Part shown: positions 33,240 to 42,090 of the stretch, piece after piece | Layout: the number at the start of each line of letters is the position of its first letter | How positions within the stretch are numbered: the first letter of the stretch is position 1 | Assembly (NCBI GenBank): GCA_017646685.1 | Contig: JAGCLZ010000041.1 | Location: 1-44,036 of the forward strand | Direction: 5' to 3' | Length of the DNA stretch: 44,036 nucleotides | Source of the DNA: Bacteroidales bacterium | GTDB lineage: Bacteria; Bacteroidota; Bacteroidia; Bacteroidales; P3 | Position numbers and translations under genes: made by a program | The notes under the pieces: model-generated | The model's database searches: none | What the model was told of the DNA's origin: nothing | The model's input: the letters and a program-made list of their open reading frames with translations, nothing else

Positions 33240-33247
33240 TATTTTTG
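33240..33247 (+). promoter_or_regulatory. -7 box for the exported-protein operon
   Basis: TATTTTTG followed by CG fits TAnnTTTG. The ATG at 33286 is about 38 nt downstream. No clear -33 TTTG was found at the usual distance. Confidence 0.6.
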
Positions 33248-33285
33248 CGGTGTTAAATAAATGTATAAACAATAATAAAAAAGAG

Positions 33286-34458
33286 ATGGAAAGAAGAAAT
33301 TTTAGAACAAGAATTTTAGTTGCAGTTATTTTTGCAATATCGGTAAGTTTTACCAACAATGAATTATCGGCTCAAATTTTAGTTGAGAATAGTGGTAAAG
33401 TTCATATAGGTCCGAGATTAGCTAATACTGATTTGGGAAATGTATTATCAGTGTCTATAATGGGGAAAAATAATGATCCCTTTAAGACGGGTGCTAAATT
33501 ATCGTTTGGCGATTTTGGGCAGCAAAAGAATAATGGTTGGAATGTTTTTGTTGGTGAATATGGAAATACTGATACCGACCAATTATGGCTACATGGTAAA
33601 AATGGATTTTACTTAACTACATACAATGGTACTCATGTAGTTGCTTATTGTGACTATAATACCGGAGGAAGCATGGTGTTAAAGACAGGATTAATGCTTA
33701 ATGAAATGTATGTTAGCTGTGATCCTCAATTAATGGGGCCGACAGCTTCAATAAAAACGCCATTGGAAAAGTTGCTTAAGTTAGAAAGTGTTGGATTTGA
33801 ATATACTTACAACGAAGACTTTGAAACGCTTCCAGGTTCAGTTGTAGTAAATGATCCATGTACTACACCTAAAGAAATTGCCGATAGTATAAACTATGCA
33901 AAGCGTCTTAGTAGAAACAATGAAGGTAAACAAAAATATGGTTTTGAAATATCGTCTATAGAAACTACCTTTCCTGAATTGGTGACAGAAGATTCCATTG
34001 GATATAAATATGTAAATTACACTGATCTGATTCCTGTTTTGATAGCTGCTATACAGCAACAACAAAACACTATAGATCGGCAAAGTGTATTGATAGAAGA
34101 CCAAGCCAATCAATTATCTTTGCTAAATAATACTTACAGAATTAATGCCAACGACTCTGTTACAACAAGGTCTATGTTGCAAACATCTCTTCAAGATGAG
34201 TCTATATTGTATCAGAACAATCCAAATCCTTTCAATTCTAATACAACCATTCAGTATTATATTGCTACATCTGCCACATCTGCCACCATATATGTTTTCG
34301 ATTTGCAAGGCAACAGCAAGCTAACATTTCCTATTGAAACTTTTGGCAATGGAAGCGTAAATATTTCCGCACAGTCGTTATCGGCCGGTATGTATGTCTA
34401 TACTTTAGTGGTAAACAACACTATTGTAGATAGCAAGCGGATGATATTGACAGAGTAA
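33286..34458 (+). CDS. Exported protein with S74-like chaperone segment and T9SS tail
   Basis: 390 residues from the ATG at 33286. The frame is open to 33235, but the later start gives a clean signal peptide (MERRNFRTRILVAVIFAISV, cleaved after SAQ). Mid-protein sequence KYGFEISSIETTFPELVTED, VNYTDLIPVLIAAIQQQQ and a coiled coil resemble the intramolecular chaperone of tail-fibre proteins (peptidase S74), though its catalytic serine-lysine pair is not evident. The C-terminus (NNPNPFNSNTTIQYYI to VDSKRMILTE) is a T9SS sorting domain. It probably ends on the cell surface. The next gene starts 15 bp downstream. Confidence 0.82.
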   Translation: MERRNFRTRILVAVIFAISVSFTNNELSAQILVENSGKVHIGPRLANTDLGNVLSVSIMGKNNDPFKTGAKLSFGDFGQQKNNGWNVFVGEYGNTDTDQLWLHGKNGFYLTTYNGTHVVAYCDYNTGGSMVLKTGLMLNEMYVSCDPQLMGPTASIKTPLEKLLKLESVGFEYTYNEDFETLPGSVVVNDPCTTPKEIADSINYAKRLSRNNEGKQKYGFEISSIETTFPELVTEDSIGYKYVNYTDLIPVLIAAIQQQQNTIDRQSVLIEDQANQLSLLNNTYRINANDSVTTRSMLQTSLQDESILYQNNPNPFNSNTTIQYYIATSATSATIYVFDLQGNSKLTFPIETFGNGSVNISAQSLSAGMYVYTLVVNNTIVDSKRMILTE

Positions 34459-34462
34459 CGGA

Positions 34463-34468
34463 AGGAGG
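34463..34468 (+). promoter_or_regulatory. Strong Shine-Dalgarno site for the second exported protein
   Basis: AGGAGG lies 5 nt before the ATG at 34474, inside an operon; such sites are unusual in this phylum. Confidence 0.65.
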
Positions 34469-34473
34469 AAAAT

Positions 34474-35481
34474 ATGAAAAGAATATTATTAATTGTTGCT
34501 TGCATAATGGTAATAACCACCACAAGCAAAGCACAAGACAGTGTGGTCTATAAATCGGTACTCGGCGATAGTATAGCTGAATGGTATGATCTGTTCTTCA
34601 TGGAAGATTTATCTTCAGGTAATACAGTACCATCAATTGTTCTAACTAACGACTATATAAAAATATCAGATACTGTTTATTACATTTACCAATCTTTTCA
34701 ATCAGCACATTACAATGTTCCTGATCCATATTGTTTTACAGAACTCTATGATTCAACGAAGTATATTAGAGAATCCGACGACAATAGCAAACTTTATTTT
34801 CGTTGGGCAGGACAGAGTAGCGAAATGCTTATAATGGATTTGAATTTGAAAGTAGGGGACACGTTAGATACAAGGAGTTGGAAGTGGAAAATTGATAATT
34901 ATGAATACTATTATTATATATTTGATAGTATTTACAATGGACCAACAATAGTAGTGGATAGTGTATATTATCATGATGGAAGAAAGTGTATTAGGACGAA
35001 TTATTATATAACATTTGAGCACCATAGTGGTTTTTATCCTCCTTATACCGATACATTGAAATTTATGGAAGGAATAGGACCAAGTTTTGGTATTATGTAT
35101 GTTCCTATAACAATGCTTACAAAGGCAGATTGGAGATATTTTAAAGAGATATTATTTTGTTATTTTAAAGATGATACGTTTGAATATCATAGGGAGACAC
35201 GACATTCTTGTCTTATCTGGTGGACTATAGGTATAGACGAAGCCGACGATTCAAAAGCAAGCCTTTATCCAAATCCTACAAAAGACAAAGTTTTTATTAC
35301 CAACTTGGCAGCAGAAGAACACTATATCAAAGTAGTATCACAAATGGGAATAGAGGTAAAAACTATTACTGCATACGGCCGGGAAGTGGAAATAGATTTA
35401 AAGGAATTGCCAAACGGGGTTTACAATATAGTTATAGTAAACAGTAATGGTTTAACGAGCAAAAAAATAATTAAGCTATGA
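34474..35481 (+). CDS. T9SS-secreted protein of unknown function
   Basis: 335 residues. The signal peptide is MKRILLIVACIMVITTTSKA with cleavage after AQ. The mature part of about 230 residues is tyrosine- and aspartate-rich (many DSVVYK, DTVYYIYQ, EYYYYIF runs) with no motif I recognise. The last 75 residues (SLYPNPTKDKVFITNL to LTSKKIIKL) form a type A T9SS sorting domain with the SLYPNPTKD start and KKIIKL end. Its stop codon overlaps the start of the next gene in ATGA, so translation of the two is coupled. Confidence 0.85.
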   Translation: MKRILLIVACIMVITTTSKAQDSVVYKSVLGDSIAEWYDLFFMEDLSSGNTVPSIVLTNDYIKISDTVYYIYQSFQSAHYNVPDPYCFTELYDSTKYIRESDDNSKLYFRWAGQSSEMLIMDLNLKVGDTLDTRSWKWKIDNYEYYYYIFDSIYNGPTIVVDSVYYHDGRKCIRTNYYITFEHHSGFYPPYTDTLKFMEGIGPSFGIMYVPITMLTKADWRYFKEILFCYFKDDTFEYHRETRHSCLIWWTIGIDEADDSKASLYPNPTKDKVFITNLAAEEHYIKVVSQMGIEVKTITAYGREVEIDLKELPNGVYNIVIVNSNGLTSKKIIKL

Positions 35482-37880
35482 AAAGGGTAAATTTGATTTT
35501 ATTATTTATTGTTTGTACTTCAGTTGTATATTCTCAAAATACAAAGTATTCTCGTAATGGTAGTGATTATTCACCTATTGGAGAGATTCGATTTTTAGTT
35601 GTTTTTGCGGATGTGATAAACGATACTATTTCGGATGATATAATTGGGTGGAACGAAGGTGAACTTCCAACTTATGCCGAATCAATAGTAGATGTATCCA
35701 TTAATGGAAATTTGAAAAGTTATATTAGTAGATTTTATAAGGAAGCATCGTTTGGAAATTTATCTATTGTAGGTGATTATTACCCTTATCTTGTTGAATT
35801 TACTCGTAATAATTCTACTTTTGGGGTAACTTCTGTTACAAATTATTTGGATAGTATTCCGGGTGAAATAGTTACAAAGCATGGCTATCATCTATCGGAT
35901 TTTGATAAATGGAACTATCCGAAAAGTAGAAATTATAATTGCACTCCTAATAATACTCCGGATAATAAAATTGATATGTTGGTTGTAGTGTGGAGACGAA
36001 ATAAAAACTATAGAGGAGGAGCCAGAAGTGGAGGCAGTTGTATAGGGGGAAATTATGAATATAAAATAAAAAATTTCGATGGGATTAATGGATATTCACA
36101 AATAAGCCATGATGATGTTTCCGAAATTTTACGGCATGAATTTGGGCATTGTTTGATTGGAAATAACAGTTTTCATACCGGTGGAGCCGGAACTAATGCT
36201 CGAAGTACTTTTCTATCAGATATCGGAGGTTATAGTACACTTAGCAGCCATAATACCAACCTTGATTTTTGCAATGGGTGGGATAGATGGTGGCTTGGCT
36301 GGAAGCATAGTTCAAAAACTCACTTTATTTCTGCCATAAATTCCAATGGAACTGAAGTAGTTTCGGATATAGTTTATGGCGATAGCTTGGCTGATAACGA
36401 ATTTATATTACGCGATTTTGCCACATGGGGCGATGCTGTTCGCATAAAATTGCCACATATAGCTCAAGGTGTAAAAAATCAATATTTATGGATAGAGAAT
36501 CATCAAATAAAAACGGCATCTGTTGAATATAGTGAAGAACATCAAAGGCCTAAAGGAATAAGATTTAATATTCAGATAGGTAATGATGATTTGTATTCAA
36601 CTGACGAGTCACAAACAAATTATTTGGTTCCATTATCGTTTTTTGGAAATCACGATTATTATTACGATACTTTGGATTATCCACAGGATAGAGAATTTAA
36701 ATATCGTTATCGTGCCAGTACTTACAGCAATATGGAAAATCCATTTACGGGAAACCATCCGGCAATGATTCCGGCATTTGATTATACAAAAGATGATATT
36801 ATTAAAGCAAAAGAACTTATTACTGTTATGGAGTTGTTTTTGGATAATGAAATGGTATTGAATAATTGGCCGGTTTATGGCAATAAATATGATGCTTTCC
36901 CTGTAAATTCAACACTTTCTATTGCGTCCAACCCTCCATCCACTCCACTATTGACATACACTACTCCATCCCGAGGTGAGGGAGGGGCTTTGGGTAGCTT
37001 TTTAGCAGAGCCAAAACCACATGACAATAGATATATATGGTTAAATGGTTTAAGAGTGGATATAGTAGAACAATATTCAAATGGAAATATCAAACTACGT
37101 GTTGTATGGAACGATTTTAAGGTAGATAGTAATGTACGTTGGTGTGGACCAATAATGCTTAGCGAAAGAGTTGAATTGCAACCATCATGTACAATATCCT
37201 TAGATCATGGTATGACAGCAACGCGTCCCAATAATCCGATTACATTGGAAGGGCAAAAAGTATTTACGGATCCCACTGTTTTTACTTGTCTAAATGGTTC
37301 TTATTTTAAGCAAGAAGCATATTCTACAGTCAATGTTATCAACAACTCTACATTGGTGCTTGACTCGGGTTCGGTGTACGAAGTAAATGATAATGCTGTT
37401 TTGAATATCGAGTCGTCGGGTACGTTGGTGGTTAAATCCGGTGCCACTCTTCGTGTAAAAGGCAGAGGATATGTTGATATTAAAAATGGCGGATATATAT
37501 GTGTGGAAAATGGTGCTACAATAGAACTTGTAGATACATTAAGCATGGTTTGTCTTCGTTTGGGTAGCCAAATAGGATTAAAGAGTGGAGTAAATAACGA
37601 TATGGATTGCTCGTGTATTACTTCTGCTTCGGCAATAAATACAATCGGTAATGGTACAATAGGCAATTTTGCAACAGATCGTTGTATTCAAAATACCATA
37701 TACTCGACAACTACAGTGGAAACGGGCAATAATATTGATGTTGGATACGATGTGTGTAATACTCCATACGGAGATGTGATTATACAAAATAACTCGAATG
37801 TGGTTATAGATGCCGGTGGAGATGTTGAACTGAAAAACAATGTAGAAGTAAAACAAGGCTCATCATTGGAAGTAAGATAG
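35478..37880 (+). CDS. M6-like zinc metalloprotease, exported
   Basis: 800 residues. The signal peptide is MKRVNLILLFIVCTSVVYSQ. The zinc motif HEFGH lies at 220-224, inside SEILRHEFGHCLIGNNSFHT, in an immune inhibitor A-type (M6) context with RFLVVFADVINDT and SFGNLSIVGDYYPY near the N-terminus. After about residue 600 the protein becomes a stack of short beta repeats (NNSTLVLDSGSVYEVNDNAV, VKSGATLRVKGRGY, VIDAGGDVELKNNVEVKQGS) resembling T9SS 'coat-hanger' stalks. No sorting domain with KxxKI end is visible; it ends GSSLEVR. A G-rich in-frame insertion lies near residue 490-515. It starts in ATGA overlap with the previous gene. Confidence 0.85.
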   Translation: MKRVNLILLFIVCTSVVYSQNTKYSRNGSDYSPIGEIRFLVVFADVINDTISDDIIGWNEGELPTYAESIVDVSINGNLKSYISRFYKEASFGNLSIVGDYYPYLVEFTRNNSTFGVTSVTNYLDSIPGEIVTKHGYHLSDFDKWNYPKSRNYNCTPNNTPDNKIDMLVVVWRRNKNYRGGARSGGSCIGGNYEYKIKNFDGINGYSQISHDDVSEILRHEFGHCLIGNNSFHTGGAGTNARSTFLSDIGGYSTLSSHNTNLDFCNGWDRWWLGWKHSSKTHFISAINSNGTEVVSDIVYGDSLADNEFILRDFATWGDAVRIKLPHIAQGVKNQYLWIENHQIKTASVEYSEEHQRPKGIRFNIQIGNDDLYSTDESQTNYLVPLSFFGNHDYYYDTLDYPQDREFKYRYRASTYSNMENPFTGNHPAMIPAFDYTKDDIIKAKELITVMELFLDNEMVLNNWPVYGNKYDAFPVNSTLSIASNPPSTPLLTYTTPSRGEGGALGSFLAEPKPHDNRYIWLNGLRVDIVEQYSNGNIKLRVVWNDFKVDSNVRWCGPIMLSERVELQPSCTISLDHGMTATRPNNPITLEGQKVFTDPTVFTCLNGSYFKQEAYSTVNVINNSTLVLDSGSVYEVNDNAVLNIESSGTLVVKSGATLRVKGRGYVDIKNGGYICVENGATIELVDTLSMVCLRLGSQIGLKSGVNNDMDCSCITSASAINTIGNGTIGNFATDRCIQNTIYSTTTVETGNNIDVGYDVCNTPYGDVIIQNNSNVVIDAGGDVELKNNVEVKQGSSLEVR

Positions 37881-37927
37881 CAAAACACTTATATTGCAAT
37901 AAGGTAAGTAATTAAATATTTTTTCTG

Positions 37928-37970
37928 AACGGTGTAAACTTCCACAATGGAAGTTTACACCGTTTTATTT
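37928..37970. terminator. Terminator after the metalloprotease gene
   Basis: A 17-bp perfect stem (AACGGTGTAAACTTCCA, 37928-37944, and its complement at 37948-37964) with a 3-nt loop, followed by TTTATTT. It lies 48 bp after the stop and ends the three-gene transcript. Confidence 0.85.
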
Positions 37971-38052
37971 ATAAGGTAAAATATTAAGTATTTGGGGAAT
38001 AATAATGAAAAGAGATAGTAGAAATATGTCAGTGTTAAACCCAATGTGAAGC

Positions 38053-38094
38053 AAAAGCAGATATAACACATCAGGTAGTTATATCTGCTTTTTT
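38053..38094 (+). terminator. Second hairpin terminator in the 37881-38406 gap
   Basis: AAAAGCAGATATAAC (38053-38067) pairs with GTTATATCTGCTTTT (38078-38092), followed by more T. No gene was found between 37881 and 38406, so this may be the trace of a small transcript or a backup terminator. Confidence 0.6.
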
Positions 38095-38341
38095 CGTTGG
38101 TCGAAACAGCGGAATGATGTTGGCAAAACCTCAAATATCGTTCCGAATACCTTGTTTTTGCACACACCTTATTCTTTTTGTTCGGCGATGATAGTCTGCA
38201 AACTTCGAAGTCCTTCAACTATCACTCTCTAAACGATCGATTTTTACCCTCGTACCATGCTTAAGAAACGCCCAGAAAACTGCGGCTATATATTTGCGGC
38301 TTTGGCATCGCATTACAGCTATGTTTATAGAGAGACAATAA

Positions 38342-38381
38342 AAAGAAACGAGAAGTCGACTTACCGACTTCTCGTTTCTTT
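38342..38381 (-). terminator. Terminator for the lipoprotein gene
   Basis: AAAGAAACGAGAAGTCG (38342-38358) pairs with CGACTTCTCGTTTCTTT (38365-38381) around a 6-nt loop. On the minus strand a T-rich run (TTTTATTG) follows. It lies 25 bp after the lipoprotein stop at 38407. Confidence 0.8.
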
Positions 38382-38406
38382 CCATCATAAAACGTTGCAG
38401 TGTTTT

Positions 38407-38940
38407 TTATCTTTCAGTTGTTTCTTCTTCCTCTTCGATAGATTCTCCTTCTATGAATTCTTCACCATCTTCTTCTTCGATAAATTCATTTTCAGGAGCT
38501 TCTTTAGGTTGGTGTGCAAGCCATTTAGAATCCACTTTTTTTACCAATAATGCACCGCGGCTGTTTTCTTCGCCCAATGCTTCGGTATCGATATTTCCAT
38601 CTTTGTCTTTAACGATAATTTTGTATTCGACATCAGCGATAGAGTCGCTTTCCATTTCTATAGCCACGATTTCTATGGTGCTGTTGGCGAATTTTTCTTT
38701 GAACGCAGCATCAATAACGGCCGACGAATCGCCGGGAGAAAACAATTGGTCTAGCAAAGTCAATAATTCTTGTGTTTCGGGTGTAGCAAATTGTTTTGCT
38801 TTGTTGAAATCACAATCGATGTTTATTGCTCTTAAATAATCAACGGCAACGGTTTCGATTTGTTTTCTGTCGCTGTTGCAAGCAGTCATCATTACAAATG
38901 TAATAACTGCTAACGATAAGATTTTGAATGTCTTTTTCAT
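38407..38940 (-). CDS. Lipoprotein with acidic C-terminal tail
   Basis: 177 residues. The signal peptide MKKTFKILSLAVITFVMMTAC ends in a lipobox (MTAC), so C21 should be lipidated. The mature part resembles DUF4878-type or NTF2-like domains (KQIETVAVDYLRAI, AFKEKFANSTIEIVAIEMES, VEYKIIVKDKDG), often lipoproteins with a ligand-binding cone fold. The last 30 residues are almost only Glu and Asp (EFIEEEDGEEFIEGESIEEE). Function is unknown. It is transcribed from the -7 box at 38975-38982. Confidence 0.8.
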   Translation of the reverse strand: MKKTFKILSLAVITFVMMTACNSDRKQIETVAVDYLRAINIDCDFNKAKQFATPETQELLTLLDQLFSPGDSSAVIDAAFKEKFANSTIEIVAIEMESDSIADVEYKIIVKDKDGNIDTEALGEENSRGALLVKKVDSKWLAHQPKEAPENEFIEEEDGEEFIEGESIEEEEETTER

Positions 38941-38974
38941 TTTTAATTATAATATTTTATAAGTTTTTGTTTTG

Positions 38975-38982
38975 CAAAGTTA
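38975..38982 (-). promoter_or_regulatory. -7 box for the lipoprotein gene
   Basis: TAACTTTG followed by CA on the minus strand (38982 to 38975), 35 bp upstream of the ATG at 38940. No good -33 TTTG. Confidence 0.6.
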
Positions 38983-39051
38983 CGAAATAATTTGAATTGA
39001 AACGGTTTTAGGTCGATAAAATATAATTTTTTTTGTATTGTTATTTATTTT

Positions 39052-39059
39052 TACCTTTG
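39052..39059 (+). promoter_or_regulatory. Orphan -7 box pointing into the permease gene
   Basis: TACCTTTG followed by TA on the plus strand. The only downstream frame is antisense to the ABC permease. It could be a chance match, since the gap is AT-rich. Confidence 0.3.
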
Positions 39060-39101
39060 TAAATTAAACATTATATGGTTTCAAAAGTTGCATTTCTATT
39101 C

Positions 39102-40307
39102 TTATTTCGAGAACATAATCTTTTCGCTATTAAACATTTTGGCCAATACATACGAGAATGCTCCGGCATAAATGATATTGACAACTATGGTAATGCCTAC
39201 GTTGATCAAGCTGTAGTTGAACGAGAATATGCCCGTCATGGCTTGAACACTGTTGTACACAGGTATCAAGTACCACGACAGCGATGTTTGAGGTTCGCCA
39301 CCTCCTATCATCGAGGTCAAGCCTACCATCATTATAACTATCATCAAAGGAAGTACCAACGTGGTGGCCTCTTTCACCGTTTTGGCGTAGGCCGAAATGA
39401 TGGATATAAGCGATATCAAAATCAGCACAGTAGAAAGTATTATTCCTAATATCAGCAAGTAGTCGGAAGTGGTGTATATGTTGGTAGATAAGCCTTCTAT
39501 CTCGCTACCTATAAATTCGGGCAACGAAAGCATTACACCCAAAAAGCTCGATAGTCCGCTGATAAGTGCTATAAAACTAAGACTTATGATTTTGCCGAAG
39601 GCCAAATGGCTGCGACTCATCGGGGTTACGAGCAATGTGGCTATAGTGCCGCGTTCTTTTTCGCCCGAAATAGATTCGGGTGCCACTGCCATACAACCAG
39701 AGTAAAGGAAGATAAGCAGCATGAATGGCAACATCGACGAAAATATCTTTCCCATAAAGTCCTCGTCGGTAGCAAGGTCGAACTTTTCGTTTGCTGTTTC
39801 TTCGGTGTAGGCATTGATGTTGAACTTGTTGGAGATTGTTTCTTCGTACGACGTAAGCATTGTTCTAACAAAGCCTTCGGCATTGTCAGACTCAATGTTT
39901 GCAACGTTGGAATAAATAAGAACATTGGGTGCCATCTGTGTGGTGTCGGCCACATTATAGTTGGCCACAGCACTGTCGAACTGTGGAGGGAACACTACCA
40001 ATAGTTCCACTTCCTTGTTCTCGATAAGCGATTTAATGCTTTCGATGTCGGTATCATCGGCATTGCTAATGTCCATACCTAGGCCTTCGAACATGGGCTG
40101 CACCGATTTGGGCATGTTTTGAACATACACTTTGGCTCGATAGTCTTTGTCGGCCTCGAAAGTGTCGCGGATTCCGCCCAACATAAAAGTGTATATAACA
40201 TATATGAGTAGTCCGGGCATTATCATTGTGGTGAAGACCAAACGTTTGTCGCCAAAAAATCGTGCAAACTCTTTCTTTACAATTGTCAAGATGTTGTTTT
40301 TATTCAT
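39102..40307 (-). CDS. ABC-2 type permease (exporter subunit)
   Basis: 401 residues. It begins with a short cytoplasmic segment (ILTIVKKEFARFFGDKRLVFTTM) and helix 1, then a large extracytoplasmic domain of about 140 residues, then five further helices from about residue 190 onward. This is the layout of ABC-2/NatB-like permeases, one subunit of efflux systems driven by an ATPase such as the next gene. It overlaps the ATPase gene by 8 bp. The substrate (often Na+, drugs or peptides) cannot be read from the sequence. Confidence 0.88.
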   Translation of the reverse strand: MNKNNILTIVKKEFARFFGDKRLVFTTMIMPGLLIYVIYTFMLGGIRDTFEADKDYRAKVYVQNMPKSVQPMFEGLGMDISNADDTDIESIKSLIENKEVELLVVFPPQFDSAVANYNVADTTQMAPNVLIYSNVANIESDNAEGFVRTMLTSYEETISNKFNINAYTEETANEKFDLATDEDFMGKIFSSMLPFMLLIFLYSGCMAVAPESISGEKERGTIATLLVTPMSRSHLAFGKIISLSFIALISGLSSFLGVMLSLPEFIGSEIEGLSTNIYTTSDYLLILGIILSTVLILISLISIISAYAKTVKEATTLVLPLMIVIMMVGLTSMIGGGEPQTSLSWYLIPVYNSVQAMTGIFSFNYSLINVGITIVVNIIYAGAFSYVLAKMFNSEKIMFSK

Positions 40308-41079
40308 CGTTGCCTCCTTTCAATTCTGAGTAAATATCAAAGAAACGGTCTTCGAGCGACTTTCCGTTCTTTATGTTTTCCAATGTGTCGCAAGCCACCA
40401 TACGGCCGTCTATTATCACGCCCACTCTGTCGCACACCTTTTCCACCAAGCTGAAGATGTGAGTAGAAAGTATTATGCTCTTGCCCATATCGCGAAGCTC
40501 CAACAGATAGTCGGTGACGGTTTTGGCGGTAAGCACGTCAAGGCCGTTGGTAGGCTCGTCGAAGATGATTATATCGGGGTTGTGCACCAACGATATGGCC
40601 AACGATACTTTTTGTTTCATACCAGTTGAGAGGTTTGCCACTTTCACTTCGGCAAACTTCTCGATGCCGAAACGGGAAAATAGTTTGCCTTTGCGTTCGT
40701 CGCGTGTGGCGGGGTCTATCCCATATAGTTCGGAAAAGAAGTCGAACAGATAGTTTGGAGTAAAAAAGTCTTCGAGCTTAAGTTCGCTGGTCAGGAACCC
40801 TATTCGTTCGCGAACCTGCTGAGGGTTGGCGGTTATGCTGAAGCTGTCCACTATTGCATCGCCGCTGTCGGGACGTATCAGTGTGGTGACCATACGCAGG
40901 GTAGTGGTTTTGCCGGCACCGTTGGGTCCTAGTAGTCCGAATATCTCGCCCTTGTAGGCCGAGAACGAAAGGTCGTCGACCGCAACCTTTGTTTTACAGT
41001 TGGTCTTTTCCAACTTTTGTTGTTTCCGTGAAAGGGTGAAAGTTTTTTTCAGCCCTTTGGCTACAAGTATTTCTTCCAT
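40300..41079 (-). CDS. ABC exporter ATP-binding subunit (NatA-like)
   Basis: 259 residues. Walker A GPNGAGKT at 51-58, ABC signature LSTGM at 150-154, Walker B IIIFDEPTNGLD starting at 170, and the switch histidine in STH at 205-207. The type is close to NatA of ATP-driven Na+ efflux pumps. Its start overlaps nothing, but its end overlaps the permease gene by 8 bp. A CPBP gene ends 4 bp upstream. ATP hydrolysis drives the permease encoded downstream. Confidence 0.93.
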   Translation of the reverse strand: MEEILVAKGLKKTFTLSRKQQKLEKTNCKTKVAVDDLSFSAYKGEIFGLLGPNGAGKTTTLRMVTTLIRPDSGDAIVDSFSITANPQQVRERIGFLTSELKLEDFFTPNYLFDFFSELYGIDPATRDERKGKLFSRFGIEKFAEVKVANLSTGMKQKVSLAISLVHNPDIIIFDEPTNGLDVLTAKTVTDYLLELRDMGKSIILSTHIFSLVEKVCDRVGVIIDGRMVACDTLENIKNGKSLEDRFFDIYSELKGGNDE

Positions 41080-41083
41080 ATTA

Positions 41084-42046
41084 TTAAATTATTATTTTGT
41101 TTTCTGAATGAGTAGTTAAAGTTTCTTTCTTATAGTTTCTGTGCCAAACAATGGCAATGATTATTGCAGCTGCTATAAAACCACTACATCCGATAATTCC
41201 TGTAGGCAGAGGTCCAAGAAATGGATCGATCGGGGAATCAAATAAGATAAAAGCTAATGAGGAAGTACTATATATAACACTATATACTAATACTCCCGGT
41301 ATGCAACTTTGTGTTTTGATACACAAAAAGGACGAGAGGGTTCCTGTTGCTATGCTAAATATGTACGTCGCAATTATTCCTATATAGGGTATATCGTAAT
41401 ATTCTGCGTGGCTACTGTAAGTTAGTATAGTTGAGGGTGTACTCCATAGTGCCCATATAGTTCCTAATATAAGTACTAAAGGTATGGGTTTGAAAAACTT
41501 AGACAATTTTGGTAATAAATAACCTTGCCAGCCCCAAACTTCTCCAAAAAAGGATATAAAGCAAATTATTGGACCCAATACAATAGGTACTAGTATATCA
41601 TTAATATAATCGATTTTATAAGATTCCGGAATACGTGCATTTGAGGCTATTAATTCTTGGATTTTTTCACTTTGAGATAGTGCTTCACATGGTTCTTCGA
41701 TTAATATGTGGTATACCAAATGATATATAAATCCTCCTGCCACTATAAGTAAAATAGGCACAAGCCATGCCGTTAGGTAATACTTTGCATTTCCTTTCAG
41801 ATTTGGTTTTATCCATAGGTTTTTAAAGCCTTCGCCTGTGGTGAGCCTAGTAATAATTACACCTATAGCCGGAGAAATTAATATTATGGTCTTTGATATA
41901 CTTTGGATTAATTGTCGTGTTTCGCTGAACGATGTATAATAGTCTCTATCTTTCAGACTGTATAGAAATAAAAAATACAATCCGAAACTTATCGTGAAGG
42001 TATATATCAGAAACGATATTATTCTATTTCTTTCTGTTCTTTCCAT
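41084..42046 (-). CDS. CPBP-family membrane protein with all catalytic residues replaced
   Basis: 320 residues, about eight hydrophobic segments, of the CAAX protease and bacteriocin-processing (CPBP) family. Its paralogue upstream has the active-site motifs EExxxR, FxxxH and HxxxN. Here they read E169-V-WGW-Q174, WALWS202 in place of WGLWH, and Y255-SVI-Y259 in place of HGAIN. The rest of the fold is preserved (GPIICFISFFGEVWGW and CIKTQSCIPGVLVY are aligned). So this is very likely a pseudoprotease from an old duplication. It starts 44 bp after its paralogue and ends 4 bp before the ABC ATPase gene. Confidence 0.85.
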   Translation of the reverse strand: MERTERNRIISFLIYTFTISFGLYFLFLYSLKDRDYYTSFSETRQLIQSISKTIILISPAIGVIITRLTTGEGFKNLWIKPNLKGNAKYYLTAWLVPILLIVAGGFIYHLVYHILIEEPCEALSQSEKIQELIASNARIPESYKIDYINDILVPIVLGPIICFISFFGEVWGWQGYLLPKLSKFFKPIPLVLILGTIWALWSTPSTILTYSSHAEYYDIPYIGIIATYIFSIATGTLSSFLCIKTQSCIPGVLVYSVIYSTSSLAFILFDSPIDPFLGPLPTGIIGCSGFIAAAIIIAIVWHRNYKKETLTTHSENKIII

Positions 42047-42090
42047 AGATGTATATTATTAGAAGTGATGTCTTGCAAAACTATTATTCT

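Noticed and set aside
39075..39449. 124-residue plus-strand frame behind the TACCTTTG box
   Set aside because: It is antisense to the ABC permease and shows no family pattern; the box is probably a chance match.
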